From NCBI RefSeq assembly GCF_030409215.1, contig NZ_JAUFPL010000025.1:27789-91788 (forward strand): a stretch of DNA of 64,000 nucleotides. The letters are read 5' to 3'. This stretch comes from Halomonas ramblicola. Its GTDB lineage: Bacteria; Pseudomonadota; Gammaproteobacteria; Pseudomonadales; Halomonadaceae. The first letter of the stretch is position 1, and every line of letters starts with the position of its first letter. The position numbers were made by a program, and so were the translations under genes. The notes under the pieces were generated by a model. It was not told where the DNA came from, did no database searches, and saw only the letters and a program-made list of their open reading frames with translations. Positions 1 to 8,557 of the stretch are shown here, in pieces.

Positions 1-583
1 TGGCGATGCCGTTGGACTTGGTGGCCGAGGTGAGCTTCTTGCGGGGACGCGACTGGGCCAGGTCGTAGGCGAACTTCAGCACCCGGTCGACGCCGTGGCG
101 GGTCATCACCGTCTCCTGGATCACCACCTCGCGGTCGGTGCCCTCGAACATCTTGCCGCCGACGCTGGAGTATTCGCCCTCGGTGTTCTCGCGCACCACG
201 TAGAAGTCGATGTCGCCGGGCTGGCGGTCGGCCAGGGGGCTCTTGATGCCCGGCAGCAGCTTGCAGGGGCGCAGGTTGATGTACTGGTCGAAGCGGCGGC
301 GGAACTGCAGCAGTGACCCCCACAGCGAGACGTGGTCGGGCACCGTGTCGGGCCAGCCCACGGCGCCGTAGTAGATGGCGTCGAAGTCCTTGAGGGTCTC
401 GAACCAGTCGTCGGGGAGCATCTGGCCATGCTCGGCGTAGTAGTCGCAGCTGGCGAAGTCGAAGTGCTCGAGTTCGAGTGCGATGCCATAGCGGTCGGCG
501 GCGGCCTGCAGGGCGCGCAGGCCTTCCGGCATCACCTCTTTGCCGATGCCGTCGCCGGGGATGATGGCGATACGATGGGTCAT
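1..583 (-). CDS. Tartrate/D-malate dehydrogenase (isocitrate/isopropylmalate dehydrogenase family), 3' end outside window
   Basis: NAD-dependent oxidative decarboxylase of the beta-decarboxylating dehydrogenase family, expected to act on tartrate or D-malate in the cytosol. The visible 194 residues begin MTHRIAIIPGDGIGKEV, the nucleotide-binding start typical of the family, and include the substrate-loop arginines in LLQFRRRFDQYINLRPCK and the block VVRENTEGEYSSVGG. The start ATG (581-583) follows a good GAAGGAG ribosome site. The gene runs off the left edge, so about half is missing. A LysR gene is divergent, an arrangement seen for the D-malate regulator DmlR. The choice between tartrate and D-malate cannot be made from sequence alone. 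Confidence 0.88.
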   Translation of the reverse strand, partial: MTHRIAIIPGDGIGKEVMPEGLRALQAAADRYGIALELEHFDFASCDYYAEHGQMLPDDWFETLKDFDAIYYGAVGWPDTVPDHVSLWGSLLQFRRRFDQYINLRPCKLLPGIKSPLADRQPGDIDFYVVRENTEGEYSSVGGKMFEGTDREVVIQETVMTRHGVDRVLKFAYDLAQSRPRKKLTSATKSNGIA

Positions 584-692
584 GGCGTGTCTCCTTCTCG
601 TCTCGGGTCGATGCCTGGCAGTCTAGCCCTGTCAGGGGCGGGGATAATCAGGCTATGATGCAATCTACTATTGAGCTCAAGTGGAGAATGGC

Positions 693-1640
693 GTGACGCC
701 CCTGGACGACCTGGCCTTCTTCCGTCGCCTGGCCGCGGCGGGCAGCCTCACCGCCACCGCCCGCGAGCTGGGCCTCTCGCTGTCGGCGGTCAGCAAGCGG
801 CTCAAGCGGCTCGAGGCGCGGCTGGGCGTGGAGCTGGCCAGCCGCACCACCCGCCGCCTCACCCTGACCGCCGAGGGCGAACGCTACCTGGCCCGGGGAG
901 GCATCATCCTGGAGGAGCTGGCCGAGCTGGAGGAGAGCCTCGGCGCGGATCGTGCCGACCTCTCGGGGCCGCTGCGGGTCAACGCCACCTTCGGCTTCGG
1001 GCGGCGCCACGTGGCGCCCCTGCTTTCCGCCTTCTGCCGGCGCCATCCCGGCATCGAGGCGGTCCTGGAGCTCTCCAACTTCCCGCTGAGCCTCGGCGAC
1101 CAGGCCTTCGACCTGGGCATCCGGGTCGGCGAGCCGCCGGACTCCCGGCTGGTGGCGCGGCGAATCCTGGCCAACCGGCGCATCCCCTGTGCCGCCCCCT
1201 CGCTGGTCGAGGCGCTGCCGCCGCTGCACGAGCCCGCCGACCTGGCCGGCCAGCCCTGCCTGCTGCTGCGCGAGAACGACAGCGACTTCGCGGTATGGCG
1301 CTTCCGGCGGCGCGGGCCCGGCGGGGGCGAACAGGCGGTGAAGGTGGGCGGTGCCCTGGCCAGCAACGACGGCGAGGTGGTGCTGCGCCTGGCGCTGGAT
1401 GGCCATGGCATCGTGCTGCGGTCCTGGTGGGACGTCCACGAGCACCTGGCCCGCGGCGAGCTGGTGGCGCTGCTGCCGGAATGGCAGGGGATCGCGGCCG
1501 ACTTCCATGCGGTCTACCTGCAACGGCGCCATGTACCGGCGCGTATCCGCGCCTTCGTCGACTACCTTGAACAGGAGATGGCGGGGCGCGTGCCGCCCCT
1601 GGAGCGCCACGTCGTCCCACGGAAGGAGGCCTTGTCGTGA
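693..1640 (+). CDS. LysR-family transcriptional regulator (DmlR-like)
   Basis: DNA-binding regulator, probably of the divergent tartrate/D-malate dehydrogenase gene. An N-terminal winged helix-turn-helix (about residues 10-60, with GSLTATARELGLSLSAVSKR) is followed by a substrate-binding domain; about 315 residues, normal for LysR. I choose the GTG at 693 because GGAG (682-685) lies 7 bases upstream; a GTG at 681 in frame would add four residues and has no ribosome site. The stop overlaps the start of the next gene by 4 bases, so the glycosyltransferase downstream is probably co-translated. Regulation of the neighbour is inferred from divergent orientation. Confidence 0.85.
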   Translation: MTPLDDLAFFRRLAAAGSLTATARELGLSLSAVSKRLKRLEARLGVELASRTTRRLTLTAEGERYLARGGIILEELAELEESLGADRADLSGPLRVNATFGFGRRHVAPLLSAFCRRHPGIEAVLELSNFPLSLGDQAFDLGIRVGEPPDSRLVARRILANRRIPCAAPSLVEALPPLHEPADLAGQPCLLLRENDSDFAVWRFRRRGPGGGEQAVKVGGALASNDGEVVLRLALDGHGIVLRSWWDVHEHLARGELVALLPEWQGIAADFHAVYLQRRHVPARIRAFVDYLEQEMAGRVPPLERHVVPRKEALS

Positions 1641-2965
1641 ACGTGTTGATGTTCACCAATACCTACCTGCCCATCGTCGGCGGGGTCAGCGAGTCGGTGC
1701 AGCGGCTCAAGCGCTGCCTGCAGGCGGCCGGCCACCGGGTGCTGGTGGTGGCCCCGCGGCTCGAGGGCCAGCCACGCGAGGAGCGCGACGTGGTCCGGGT
1801 GGCGGCGGTCCAGCACTTCAACGGCAGCGACTTCTCGCTGCCGGTGCCGATCCCCGGCCAGCTCCACGACGAGGTCGAGGCCTTCGAGCCGGACATCGTC
1901 CACTCCCATCACCCCTTCCTGCTGGGCGACACCGCGGCGCGCACGGCGGAGACCTACGGCCTGCCGCTGATCTTCACCCACCATACCCTCTACGAGCACT
2001 ACACCCACTACGTGCCCGGCGACTCGCCGCGCATGCAGCGCTTCGCGGTGGCGCTGGCGACCCAGTACACCCGGCTGTGCGACGAGGTCATCGCCCCCAG
2101 CGAGAGCATCCGCGACCTGCTCTACGAGCGCGAGGCCAACCCGCGGATCAGCGTGGTACCGAGCGGGGTCGACACGGCACGCTTCGCTACCGGCGACGGG
2201 GACGGCTGGCGCCGGCGCCTGGGGATTCCCGGCGACGCCTACGTGATCGGCCACCTGGGGCGGCTGGCCCGGGAGAAGAACCTCGACTTCCTGGCTCGCG
2301 GGGTCGCCGAGGCGCTGGTGAATGCCTCCGGGGCACACTTCCTGGTGGTCGGCGACGGGGATGCCCGGGCCGCCATGCAGGCGACCTTCGCCGAGGCCGG
2401 GGTGGAGCAGCGCGTGTACTTCGCCGGACGCCTGCAGGGACGGGCGCTGATCGACGCCTATCACGCCATGGACGTCTTCGCCTTCGCCTCCCACAGCGAG
2501 ACCCAGGGCATGGTGATCGCCGAGGCCATGGCCGCCGGCCTGCCGGTGGTGGCGGTGCAGGCTCCCGGGATACAGGAGGTGGTATGCGATGGTCGCAACG
2601 GCCGGCTGCTCGTCGATGACGATGCCGCGGCCATGGCCGCGGCCCTCGTCGAACTGGCCGACGAGGGCCGGCGGCGGCCGTTGGCCGAGCGGGCCCGGCA
2701 GACGGCTCACCGCTATGACGAGGCGCGCTGCGCCAGGCGCTGTCTGGCGGTCTACCGACGGGCCATCGCCCGGGGCGGTCCCTTCACCCACGCCGACGAG
2801 GGGGGCTGGGAGCTGGTGCGCAGCCGGCTGGGAGCCGAGTGGCAGATGCTGCGTCACCGCGGACGCCTGCTGCGCCACCTGGTGCAGGAGGAGTGGGAGC
2901 ACGAGCGCCCCGACTGGTGGCCCCGCCAGCGCGAGGATGACGAGGCCGACCTCTCCGGCCGCTGA
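1637..2965 (+). CDS. GT4-family glycosyltransferase
   Basis: Retaining nucleotide-sugar glycosyltransferase with GT-B fold, 442 residues. The N-terminal glycine-rich loop is LPIVGGVSESVQRL (about 11-24), a typical mannosyl/glucosyl-transferase acceptor-domain start; HHPFLLGDTAARTA follows near 91. The C-terminal donor domain has the E-x7-E pair at Glu288 and Glu296 in SETQGMVIAEAMAAGLP. The last 80 residues are an extra charged, arginine-rich tail. Acceptor and donor are unknown; related enzymes make glycolipids or glucosylglycerate-type products. It starts with GTG overlapping the LysR stop (GTGA), with AAGGAGG upstream. Confidence 0.85.
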   Translation: MNVLMFTNTYLPIVGGVSESVQRLKRCLQAAGHRVLVVAPRLEGQPREERDVVRVAAVQHFNGSDFSLPVPIPGQLHDEVEAFEPDIVHSHHPFLLGDTAARTAETYGLPLIFTHHTLYEHYTHYVPGDSPRMQRFAVALATQYTRLCDEVIAPSESIRDLLYEREANPRISVVPSGVDTARFATGDGDGWRRRLGIPGDAYVIGHLGRLAREKNLDFLARGVAEALVNASGAHFLVVGDGDARAAMQATFAEAGVEQRVYFAGRLQGRALIDAYHAMDVFAFASHSETQGMVIAEAMAAGLPVVAVQAPGIQEVVCDGRNGRLLVDDDAAAMAAALVELADEGRRRPLAERARQTAHRYDEARCARRCLAVYRRAIARGGPFTHADEGGWELVRSRLGAEWQMLRHRGRLLRHLVQEEWEHERPDWWPRQREDDEADLSGR

Positions 2966-3040
2966 GAGCCTGTCGGACTCGGCGCTGATCTACTGCGCAA
3001 GCCGAATCTCTCGCGGCGCTCGACCCAATCCGACAGGCTC
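2966..3040. repeat. 75-bp inverted-repeat element between convergent genes
   Basis: Perfect 12-base arms GAGCCTGTCGGA (2966-2977) and TCCGACAGGCTC (3029-3040) enclose 51 bases that can themselves fold partly. The element begins immediately after the glycosyltransferase stop and ends 8 bases before the stop of the convergent membrane-protein gene. It may be a REP/MITE-like dispersed repeat and probably also acts as a bidirectional terminator; I saw no second copy in this window. Confidence 0.55.
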
Positions 3041-3048
3041 CCAGGCGT

Positions 3049-3729
3049 TCAGCGCCGGCGCCGGCGACGTTCCGCCCAGCGCTTCAGCCCGGCCAGCAGG
3101 GCGATGGCCGCCAGCAGCCCAGCGATGCCCCAGGCCAGCTCGCCGCGGCTCTCGGCGGTGGCCAGCTGGCCGAGCTGGCTGCCCAGCAGGGTCACCCCGG
3201 CGAGCCCCGGGAGGATGCCCAGGGCGGAGCCGATCATGTAGTCGCGGAAGCGCAGGTGGAAGGCCCCGGCCATCAGGTTGGTGAGGGTGAAAGGCGCCAG
3301 GGGCAGCAGGTTGACCAGGGTCATGGTGCGGATGCCGCGGCCGGCCAGGTAGCGCGACAGGCCGTGCAGGTGTCGCCCGCCGTGGCGGATCAAGGCCTCC
3401 CGGCCGAGGCGGCGGCCCACCCACCAGGTTAGCATCGAGGCGGCCAGGGTGCCGGCCAGGGCGTAGGCGAAGCCCCACCAGGGGCCGAACATCAGCCCCG
3501 TCGCCGCCACCAGCAGGCTCAGCGGGAACATCACCAGCGAGGCGCCGGCGTAGACCGCCATCACCACCAGTACCGCCCAGGGCGCGTCGCGCCAGGCCAG
3601 GGATCCCTGGACCAGACGCTGCAGCGTGGCGACGCTGAGCAACCCCTCGCCGGCCAGCCACTGCCAGCCGATGGCCAGGCCGACGAGCACGGCGAGGGCG
3701 ATCAGCGGAAACAGGAGCGTACGGGGCAT
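3049..3729 (-). CDS. TVP38/TMEM64-family (DedA-like) inner-membrane protein
   Basis: Integral membrane protein of the VTT/SNARE-associated family, 226 residues with about five or six hydrophobic segments. The family signature is visible: FPLSLLVAATGLMFGPWWGF (about 68-87), then GRRLGRE, and NLLPLAPFTLTNLMAGAF near 140-157, matching the re-entrant helices of DedA-like proteins. The C-terminus is a basic ERRRRRR tail. DedA/TVP38 proteins are linked to lipid scrambling and membrane homeostasis, but the role of this member is unknown. It is transcribed alone, convergent with the glycosyltransferase. Confidence 0.85.
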   Translation of the reverse strand: MPRTLLFPLIALAVLVGLAIGWQWLAGEGLLSVATLQRLVQGSLAWRDAPWAVLVVMAVYAGASLVMFPLSLLVAATGLMFGPWWGFAYALAGTLAASMLTWWVGRRLGREALIRHGGRHLHGLSRYLAGRGIRTMTLVNLLPLAPFTLTNLMAGAFHLRFRDYMIGSALGILPGLAGVTLLGSQLGQLATAESRGELAWGIAGLLAAIALLAGLKRWAERRRRRR

Positions 3730-3875
3730 GCGGGGACGCCTTGGCTGCGGTGAGGGCTACAGCATACGGGGCCGGCGCCGGCCGGCCAATGCGCCCGCGC
3801 TACGTCCTCAGAGCTCCAGCGCCTCGTCGGCCGGCGGGTCGCGGTCGCCGCCGGCGCGGGAGGGGGGCGGCGTGA

Positions 3876-5054
3876 TCAGTGGGCGTGGCGGGCCAGCACT
3901 CGCAGGCGCGACTCGATCGGGTCGCGATCGAGGTAGGTGCCCTGCAGGTGGCGCCGGCCGGAGTTGGGGTCGAAGGCGCCGCGGCCGTGCAGCACGCGCC
4001 GGTTGTCGAAGGCGATCATGTCGCCCGGGCGCAGGCTCAGCTCCAGCTGGTGGCGCGGCTCGTGGAGCAGTTCCCAGAAGCGGTGGTAGGCGCGGTACCA
4101 GGCGTCGATGGCCTCCTCCGGCAGGCGCAGGGTGTCGCGAATCCAGTTGTTGAAGCGCACCTCCACCACCCGGCCCTGGGCGTCGCAGCTGAGGATCGGC
4201 GCGCGCACGGCGATGTCATGGGTTTCGTCCTGGAAGCGGAAATCGATGGGCGTCTCGGCGAGCACGCGGAAGGCCTCGGGGTCCTCGCTGCGCAGGGTCT
4301 CGGCGACCCGGTAGCCGTCGGCGAACTGCGACTCGCCCCCCTCGGCGTCGTTCTCCAGGCAGTAGAGCAGCTGGATGTCGGGCGGATGCTGCCAGTTGGG
4401 CAGGTCGGTGTGCAGCGCCAGGCCGATGGCGGTATAGGCGGCGTTGTTGGGATTGGGCTTGGAGCGGACGTCGAAGCGGGCGCCGAAGTTGGTGGCGCGC
4501 AGCGGCCCGATGCGCGTGGCCAGCCGGCTCACCTCCTCGTCGGCCAGCGGGCCCTCCTCGAGCAGCACCAGGCCGTCGCGCAACAGCGCCTCCAGCCAGG
4601 CGCGCTCGCCGGCGTTGCCGACGACGAAGTCGGCGTGGCGCACCCGGGCGAGGGAGTAGTCGTCGCGCCAGGGCCGCGGTACGGGCAGCGGGTCGGCGGG
4701 GGCGGCGGCGGGGCGGCGCTGATGCAGCCAGCCGCCGTGGAAGTCGCTGGCGTGGCCGTCCGGCCAGGTCAGCCGCAGGTGGCCATCGCTCAGTTGGACC
4801 CCGATGGCGGGCTCGGCCGCGGCACGCGGCAGGACCAGGCGCTCGCGGGTCTGGGGATGGCGGCACTCGGGGCAGGCGCAGTGGTCGCGCAGCCACAGCC
4901 AGGGCAGGCGGGCACGGGCGCCGTCCTCCCAGGTCAGCCCGAGGCCTCGTGCCTCGGCCCGGGCGTCCTGCAGCCGCGGGGCCTCGGCGTAGGGGGCGAG
5001 TTCGTGCATCTCGACCGGCGTGGCCTGGGGTTCGAGGGTTGGGGCGGTGAGCAT
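3876..5054 (-). CDS. Gamma-butyrobetaine dioxygenase (2-oxoglutarate/Fe(II)-dependent)
   Basis: Hydroxylates gamma-butyrobetaine to L-carnitine using 2-oxoglutarate, oxygen and Fe(II). The 392-residue protein has the two expected domains: an N-terminal DUF971-type zinc domain with Cys59, Cys61, Cys64 and His101 in the spacing of human BBOX1, and a TauD double-stranded beta-helix with iron ligands His215, Asp217 (HTD) and His356 (VLHGRGA). The start at 5054 is chosen for the CAGGAGG ribosome site; an in-frame upstream extension to 5120 lacks one. A LysR gene is divergent. Making or degrading carnitine fits the osmolyte theme of the window. Confidence 0.88.
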   Translation of the reverse strand: MLTAPTLEPQATPVEMHELAPYAEAPRLQDARAEARGLGLTWEDGARARLPWLWLRDHCACPECRHPQTRERLVLPRAAAEPAIGVQLSDGHLRLTWPDGHASDFHGGWLHQRRPAAAPADPLPVPRPWRDDYSLARVRHADFVVGNAGERAWLEALLRDGLVLLEEGPLADEEVSRLATRIGPLRATNFGARFDVRSKPNPNNAAYTAIGLALHTDLPNWQHPPDIQLLYCLENDAEGGESQFADGYRVAETLRSEDPEAFRVLAETPIDFRFQDETHDIAVRAPILSCDAQGRVVEVRFNNWIRDTLRLPEEAIDAWYRAYHRFWELLHEPRHQLELSLRPGDMIAFDNRRVLHGRGAFDPNSGRRHLQGTYLDRDPIESRLRVLARHAH

Positions 5055-5136
5055 CCGGGCCTCCTGTGAGGGTGGGGAATCGAGAGTGCCCAGGATGGGG
5101 ACTGGCCGGCCGGGTGACAAACGATTAATCTGGCGG

Positions 5137-5159
5137 CTATGGCCAAGCTGAGCTTATAG
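5137..5159 (+). promoter_or_regulatory. Candidate LysR operator between the dioxygenase and its divergent regulator
   Basis: CTAT (5137-5140) and ATAG (5156-5159) flank a smaller palindrome AAGCTGAGCTT. The dyad lies 12 bases before the LysR start in the divergent promoter region, where LysR proteins usually bind. No experimental box for this family was matched, so this is a position-based suggestion. Confidence 0.25.
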
Positions 5160-5170
5160 GCGGCTTTCTC

Positions 5171-6055
5171 ATGGATTCCCTGCCTCCGCTGATCTGGCTG
5201 CAGGCCTTCGAGGCCGCGGCACGCACCCTGAGCTTCACCGCCGCCGGTCGCGAGCTGGGCGTGACCCAGGCGGCGATCAGCCAGCGCATCCGCCTGCTCG
5301 AGGATCGCCTGGGCCAGAAGCTCTTCGTCCGCCATCCGCGCAGCCTGTCGCTGACCCCGGCGGGGCGCGCCTGGCTGCCCAGCATCCACGACGCCTTCGC
5401 ACGCCTCGCCGAGGGCACCCAGGAGGTGTTCGGCGCCGCGCCGTCCCGCTCGGTGACCCTGCGCACCACCCCGGTCATCCAGCAGAACTGGCTGGCGCCA
5501 CGCCTGCTGGCGTTCCACCGTGCGCATCCCGAGATCGCCGTCCGGCTGGTGAGCGCCATCTGGCCGGATGACTTCGGGCCCCAGGGCGCCGACATCGAGA
5601 TCCGCTACGGCGACGGCGGTTGGGGGGAGATGGAGGCGGTGTCGCTGGGCACGGAGAGCCTGCTGCCGGCCTGCAGCCCCGAGCTGGCGGCGGAGCTCGG
5701 CGAGCCGGCGGACCTGGCCGGCCACACCCTGCTGCATGCGGCGGGCTTCGCCTTGGGCTGGCCCACCTGGCTGGAGCGGGCCGGGGTGGCGGGGCTCGAC
5801 CGCCACTGCTTGGCGCTGACCTGCGATAACCAGGTGATGAGCCTGGCCCTGGCCGGCCGCGGCGGCGGGGTGGCGCTGACCCATCGACGCCTGCTCGAGG
5901 GCCGCCGGGACCTGGTTGCGCCCTTCGCGCTGGCGGTGCCCAGCGAGGAGGCGTTCTGGCTGGCCAGGCCGCGACGGCGCAGCGCCCACCCCGAGGCGCA
6001 GCGGCTGTGGGCCTGGCTGCACCCGCAGGAGGCGGCGACAGCGCGCCCGTCCTGA
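5171..6055 (+). CDS. LysR-family regulator (GcvA-like)
   Basis: 294-residue LysR regulator. The HTH block LSFTAAGRELGVTQAAISQR (about 22-41) followed by RLLEDRLGQKLF is the GcvA-type subgroup sequence. The effector domain begins near residue 95 (VTLRTTPVIQQNWLAPRLL). It is divergent from the gamma-butyrobetaine dioxygenase gene with a 116-base gap and is the natural candidate to control it, perhaps sensing gamma-butyrobetaine or carnitine; this is inferred from position only. The next gene (mtfA) is convergent, 13 bases beyond the stop. Confidence 0.85.
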   Translation: MDSLPPLIWLQAFEAAARTLSFTAAGRELGVTQAAISQRIRLLEDRLGQKLFVRHPRSLSLTPAGRAWLPSIHDAFARLAEGTQEVFGAAPSRSVTLRTTPVIQQNWLAPRLLAFHRAHPEIAVRLVSAIWPDDFGPQGADIEIRYGDGGWGEMEAVSLGTESLLPACSPELAAELGEPADLAGHTLLHAAGFALGWPTWLERAGVAGLDRHCLALTCDNQVMSLALAGRGGGVALTHRRLLEGRRDLVAPFALAVPSEEAFWLARPRRRSAHPEAQRLWAWLHPQEAATARPS

Positions 6056-6068
6056 GCGCGCGGGGCGT

Positions 6069-6881
6069 TCAGGCGCCGGCGGGGGAGGGCGGCGCCCAGG
6101 CCCGCGGGTCCTGGCGGAAGTAGCGGACCAGCAGGGCATGGAGCTCGGGGTAGGCGCCGTGGAGCCGCTCGGGGGCGGTGAAGAAAGCCTCGCAGCACAC
6201 CGCGAAGCACTCCCCGGGATGGCTGGCGGCGTAGTCGTCGATGGGCGGTGCCTCGCCGCGTTCGAGGTGCGCCTGGAGGTCGTCCCAGACGGCGCTGAAC
6301 ACGCGGTGCCACTCCCGGGGATCGAGGTCGCCGGACAGCGGCGGGAAGCCGTCCACGTCCAGGGAGTTGCCCAGGTCGAGCTTGTGGGCGAACTCGTGGA
6401 TCAGCACGTTGAAGCCGCTGAAGTCGCCGCTCTCCATCAGGTCGGGGAAGGCCACCACCACCGGGCCCTGGTGGGAGGTCTCACCGGCGCGCTCGTCGTC
6501 GTACTCGTGCATCACGCCGAACTCGTCCATCTCCTCCACCCGGCGCTGGAAGGCGTCGGGCAGCACCAGCACCTCGTGGACGTTGTCGAAGGCCTGGCGG
6601 TGGTCGGCATCGTCCCAGCCCAGGGTGAGCAGGCAGGCCTGGGCGGCCAGGGCCAGCCGGGCGGGGAGGTCGAAGGGCGTGGCCTCGGCGAGTTCCGGGT
6701 GCAGGCTGACCCGCTTGGCGTGCAGGAAGCGCCAGGCGCGCCGGCCCAGCCGCGCGGCCGCTGGCTCGGGCAGGGCGGCGAGCAGCGGCAGCCGCGCGCG
6801 GGCCTCCCGCCACGCCGCCTCGGGAAAGGGGTGGCGCGCGGCGAAGCGCGCCTCCCGCCAGCGGCGCAGGCGTTCCAGCAC
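6069..6881 (-). CDS. mtfA: MtfA-family zinc metallopeptidase
   Basis: Cytosolic zinc aminopeptidase-like protein; in E. coli MtfA binds the repressor Mlc and so affects glucose PTS control. The gluzincin motif HEFAHKLD (His162, His166 from this start) and the downstream IDDYAASHPGECFAVCCEAFF (about 215-235, supplying the third ligand Glu) are intact. I place the start at GTG 6881, which follows GGAGGGCTGAGGCG that includes the stop of the upstream gene; an ATG at 6923 would add 14 residues overlapping that gene. It is the second gene of a two-gene unit with the GNAT-nitrilase fusion. Whether a Mlc homologue exists cannot be seen here. Confidence 0.85.
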   Translation of the reverse strand: MLERLRRWREARFAARHPFPEAAWREARARLPLLAALPEPAAARLGRRAWRFLHAKRVSLHPELAEATPFDLPARLALAAQACLLTLGWDDADHRQAFDNVHEVLVLPDAFQRRVEEMDEFGVMHEYDDERAGETSHQGPVVVAFPDLMESGDFSGFNVLIHEFAHKLDLGNSLDVDGFPPLSGDLDPREWHRVFSAVWDDLQAHLERGEAPPIDDYAASHPGECFAVCCEAFFTAPERLHGAYPELHALLVRYFRQDPRAWAPPSPAGA

Positions 6882-6885
6882 CGCC

Positions 6886-8472
6886 TCAGCCCTCCTCCAG
6901 GTTGGCCCCGGATTGCCGGCCACCGGACTTCCACGACCAGTCGCGCCAGCGCAGGTCGAAGAGGTCCTTGCGGCGATCCTTGAGGTTGGTCACCGAGCCC
7001 TCGTTGCGCACCATGACCAGCCGCGTCAGGTCGAGGTCCGAGAACATGATCATCTCGGTGTTGGGCGTGGTCTCGGCGAGCACGGCGTCGTGGGGGAAGA
7101 GGAAGTCCGAGGGCGAGAAGACCGACGACTGGGCGTACTGGATGTCGAGGTTCTCGATGGACGGCACGTTGCCCACGCTGCCGCACAGCACCACGTAGCA
7201 CTCGTTCTCGATGGCCCGTGCCTGGGCGCAGTGGCGTACCCGCAGGTAGCCGTTCTTGGTGTCGGTCCAGAACGGCACGAAGAGGATGTCCAGGTCCTGT
7301 TCGGCGAGCAGCCGGCCGAGCTCGGGGAACTCCACGTCGTAGCAGATCAGGATGCCCACCCGGCCGGCGTCGGTCTCGAACACCTGGAGGTCGTCGCCGC
7401 CCTCGATCACCCAGTCGCGGCGCTCCTGGGGCGTGATGTGCAGCTTGGCCTGGCACTCCAGCTCGCCGTCGCGGTGGCAGAGGTAGCTGACGTTGTAGAG
7501 GCGGTCGTCCTCGCCGGCCTCGATCATCGAGCCGGCGACGATGTTGATGTTGTAGGAGACCGCCATGCGCGACAGCTCGGCCTTGAAGCGCTCGGTGAAG
7601 CCGGCCAGGAAGCGGATGGCGGCCATCTGGTCCTGCTGGGCGGCGCGGTCCTGCAGGCCCATCAGCGGGCCGTTGAACAGCTCCGGGAAGACCGCGAAGT
7701 CGCTCTTGTAGTCGGACAGGGCGTCGACGAAGTACTCCACCTGCTGCAGCACCGCCTCCACCGAGTCGAACTCGCGCATCTGCCACTGCACGGCGCCGAC
7801 CCGCACCTGGGTCCTGCGGGTATCGAGCACCAGCTCGGCGGGCTCGTAGAGGAAGTTGTTCCACTCCAGCAGGGTGGCGTACCCCCGGGAGCTCTCGTCC
7901 TCGGGCAGGTAGTCGCGCAGCAGGCGCTTGACCTGGAAGTCGTTGGCCAGCTGGAAGGAGAGGATGGGGTCGTGGATCTCGCGGCGGGTGACCTTGTCGA
8001 TGTACTGGGTGGGGGAGAGCTCCTCGGCGTGCGCGTGGTACTGGGGGATGCGTCCGCCGGCCAGGATGGCGCGCAGGTTGAGCGAGCGGCACAGCTCCTT
8101 GCGGGCGTCGTAGAGGCGACGGCCCAGGCGGTAGCCGCGGTAGTCGGGATGGATCAGCACGTCCAGGCCGTACATGGCGTCGCCGTCGGGGTCGTCGAGG
8201 ATCACCTCGCGCTTGCCGAGCAGGTCGTCGTACTTGTGGGGGTTGGTGAACTCGTCGTAGTCGACCCGCGCGGTCAGCGCCATGCCCACCAGGGTGCCGT
8301 CGTCCTCGATGGCGATCTGGCCGTCGGGGAAGGACTCGATCAGCTTGTCCATGGTGTGCCGCGACCAGGCGCCGCCGATGTCGTGATAGACGGCGTCCAT
8401 CAGCGTCTCGAGTTGGGGATAATCCTCCGGGGTCAGGTTGCGGAGGGTCAGGTGCAGGTCGTCGAGGGACAT
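6886..8472 (-). CDS. GNAT acetyltransferase / nitrilase-superfamily amidohydrolase fusion
   Basis: 528-residue two-domain protein. Residues 5-135 form a GNAT fold (acetyl-CoA loop HPDYRGYRLGRRLYDAR at 108-124). Residues 222-500 are a carbon-nitrogen hydrolase with the complete catalytic triad Glu264 (VFPELF), Lys343 (AKLHITPQE) and Cys377 (ICYDVEFPE). This architecture is known as a bifunctional GNAT/carbon-nitrogen hydrolase family of unknown substrate. One reading is that an amine is released by the hydrolase and acetylated by the GNAT domain. The start ATG 8472 follows a usable GGAG-like site. mtfA follows directly. Confidence 0.88.
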   Translation of the reverse strand: MSLDDLHLTLRNLTPEDYPQLETLMDAVYHDIGGAWSRHTMDKLIESFPDGQIAIEDDGTLVGMALTARVDYDEFTNPHKYDDLLGKREVILDDPDGDAMYGLDVLIHPDYRGYRLGRRLYDARKELCRSLNLRAILAGGRIPQYHAHAEELSPTQYIDKVTRREIHDPILSFQLANDFQVKRLLRDYLPEDESSRGYATLLEWNNFLYEPAELVLDTRRTQVRVGAVQWQMREFDSVEAVLQQVEYFVDALSDYKSDFAVFPELFNGPLMGLQDRAAQQDQMAAIRFLAGFTERFKAELSRMAVSYNINIVAGSMIEAGEDDRLYNVSYLCHRDGELECQAKLHITPQERRDWVIEGGDDLQVFETDAGRVGILICYDVEFPELGRLLAEQDLDILFVPFWTDTKNGYLRVRHCAQARAIENECYVVLCGSVGNVPSIENLDIQYAQSSVFSPSDFLFPHDAVLAETTPNTEMIMFSDLDLTRLVMVRNEGSVTNLKDRRKDLFDLRWRDWSWKSGGRQSGANLEEG

Positions 8473-8539
8473 GGCGCGGCTCCTGAGCGGGAAGGGGAGG
8501 GCATTCTAGCACGCTGCGACCCGGCGACTCCCGGGCGCG

Positions 8540-8557
8540 GCGTCATCCGCCTGTCAT
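8540..8557 (+). promoter_or_regulatory. Candidate Pho box upstream of the UgpBAEC-like importer
   Basis: Two heptamers, GCGTCAT (8540-8546) and CTGTCAT (8551-8557), are spaced 11 bases apart, the geometry of PhoB-binding direct repeats (consensus CTGTCAT). They lie about 85 bases before the ATP-binding gene. The second repeat is perfect and the first matches 5 of 7. E. coli ugp is in the Pho regulon, so the site supports the transporter assignment. Confidence 0.45.
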
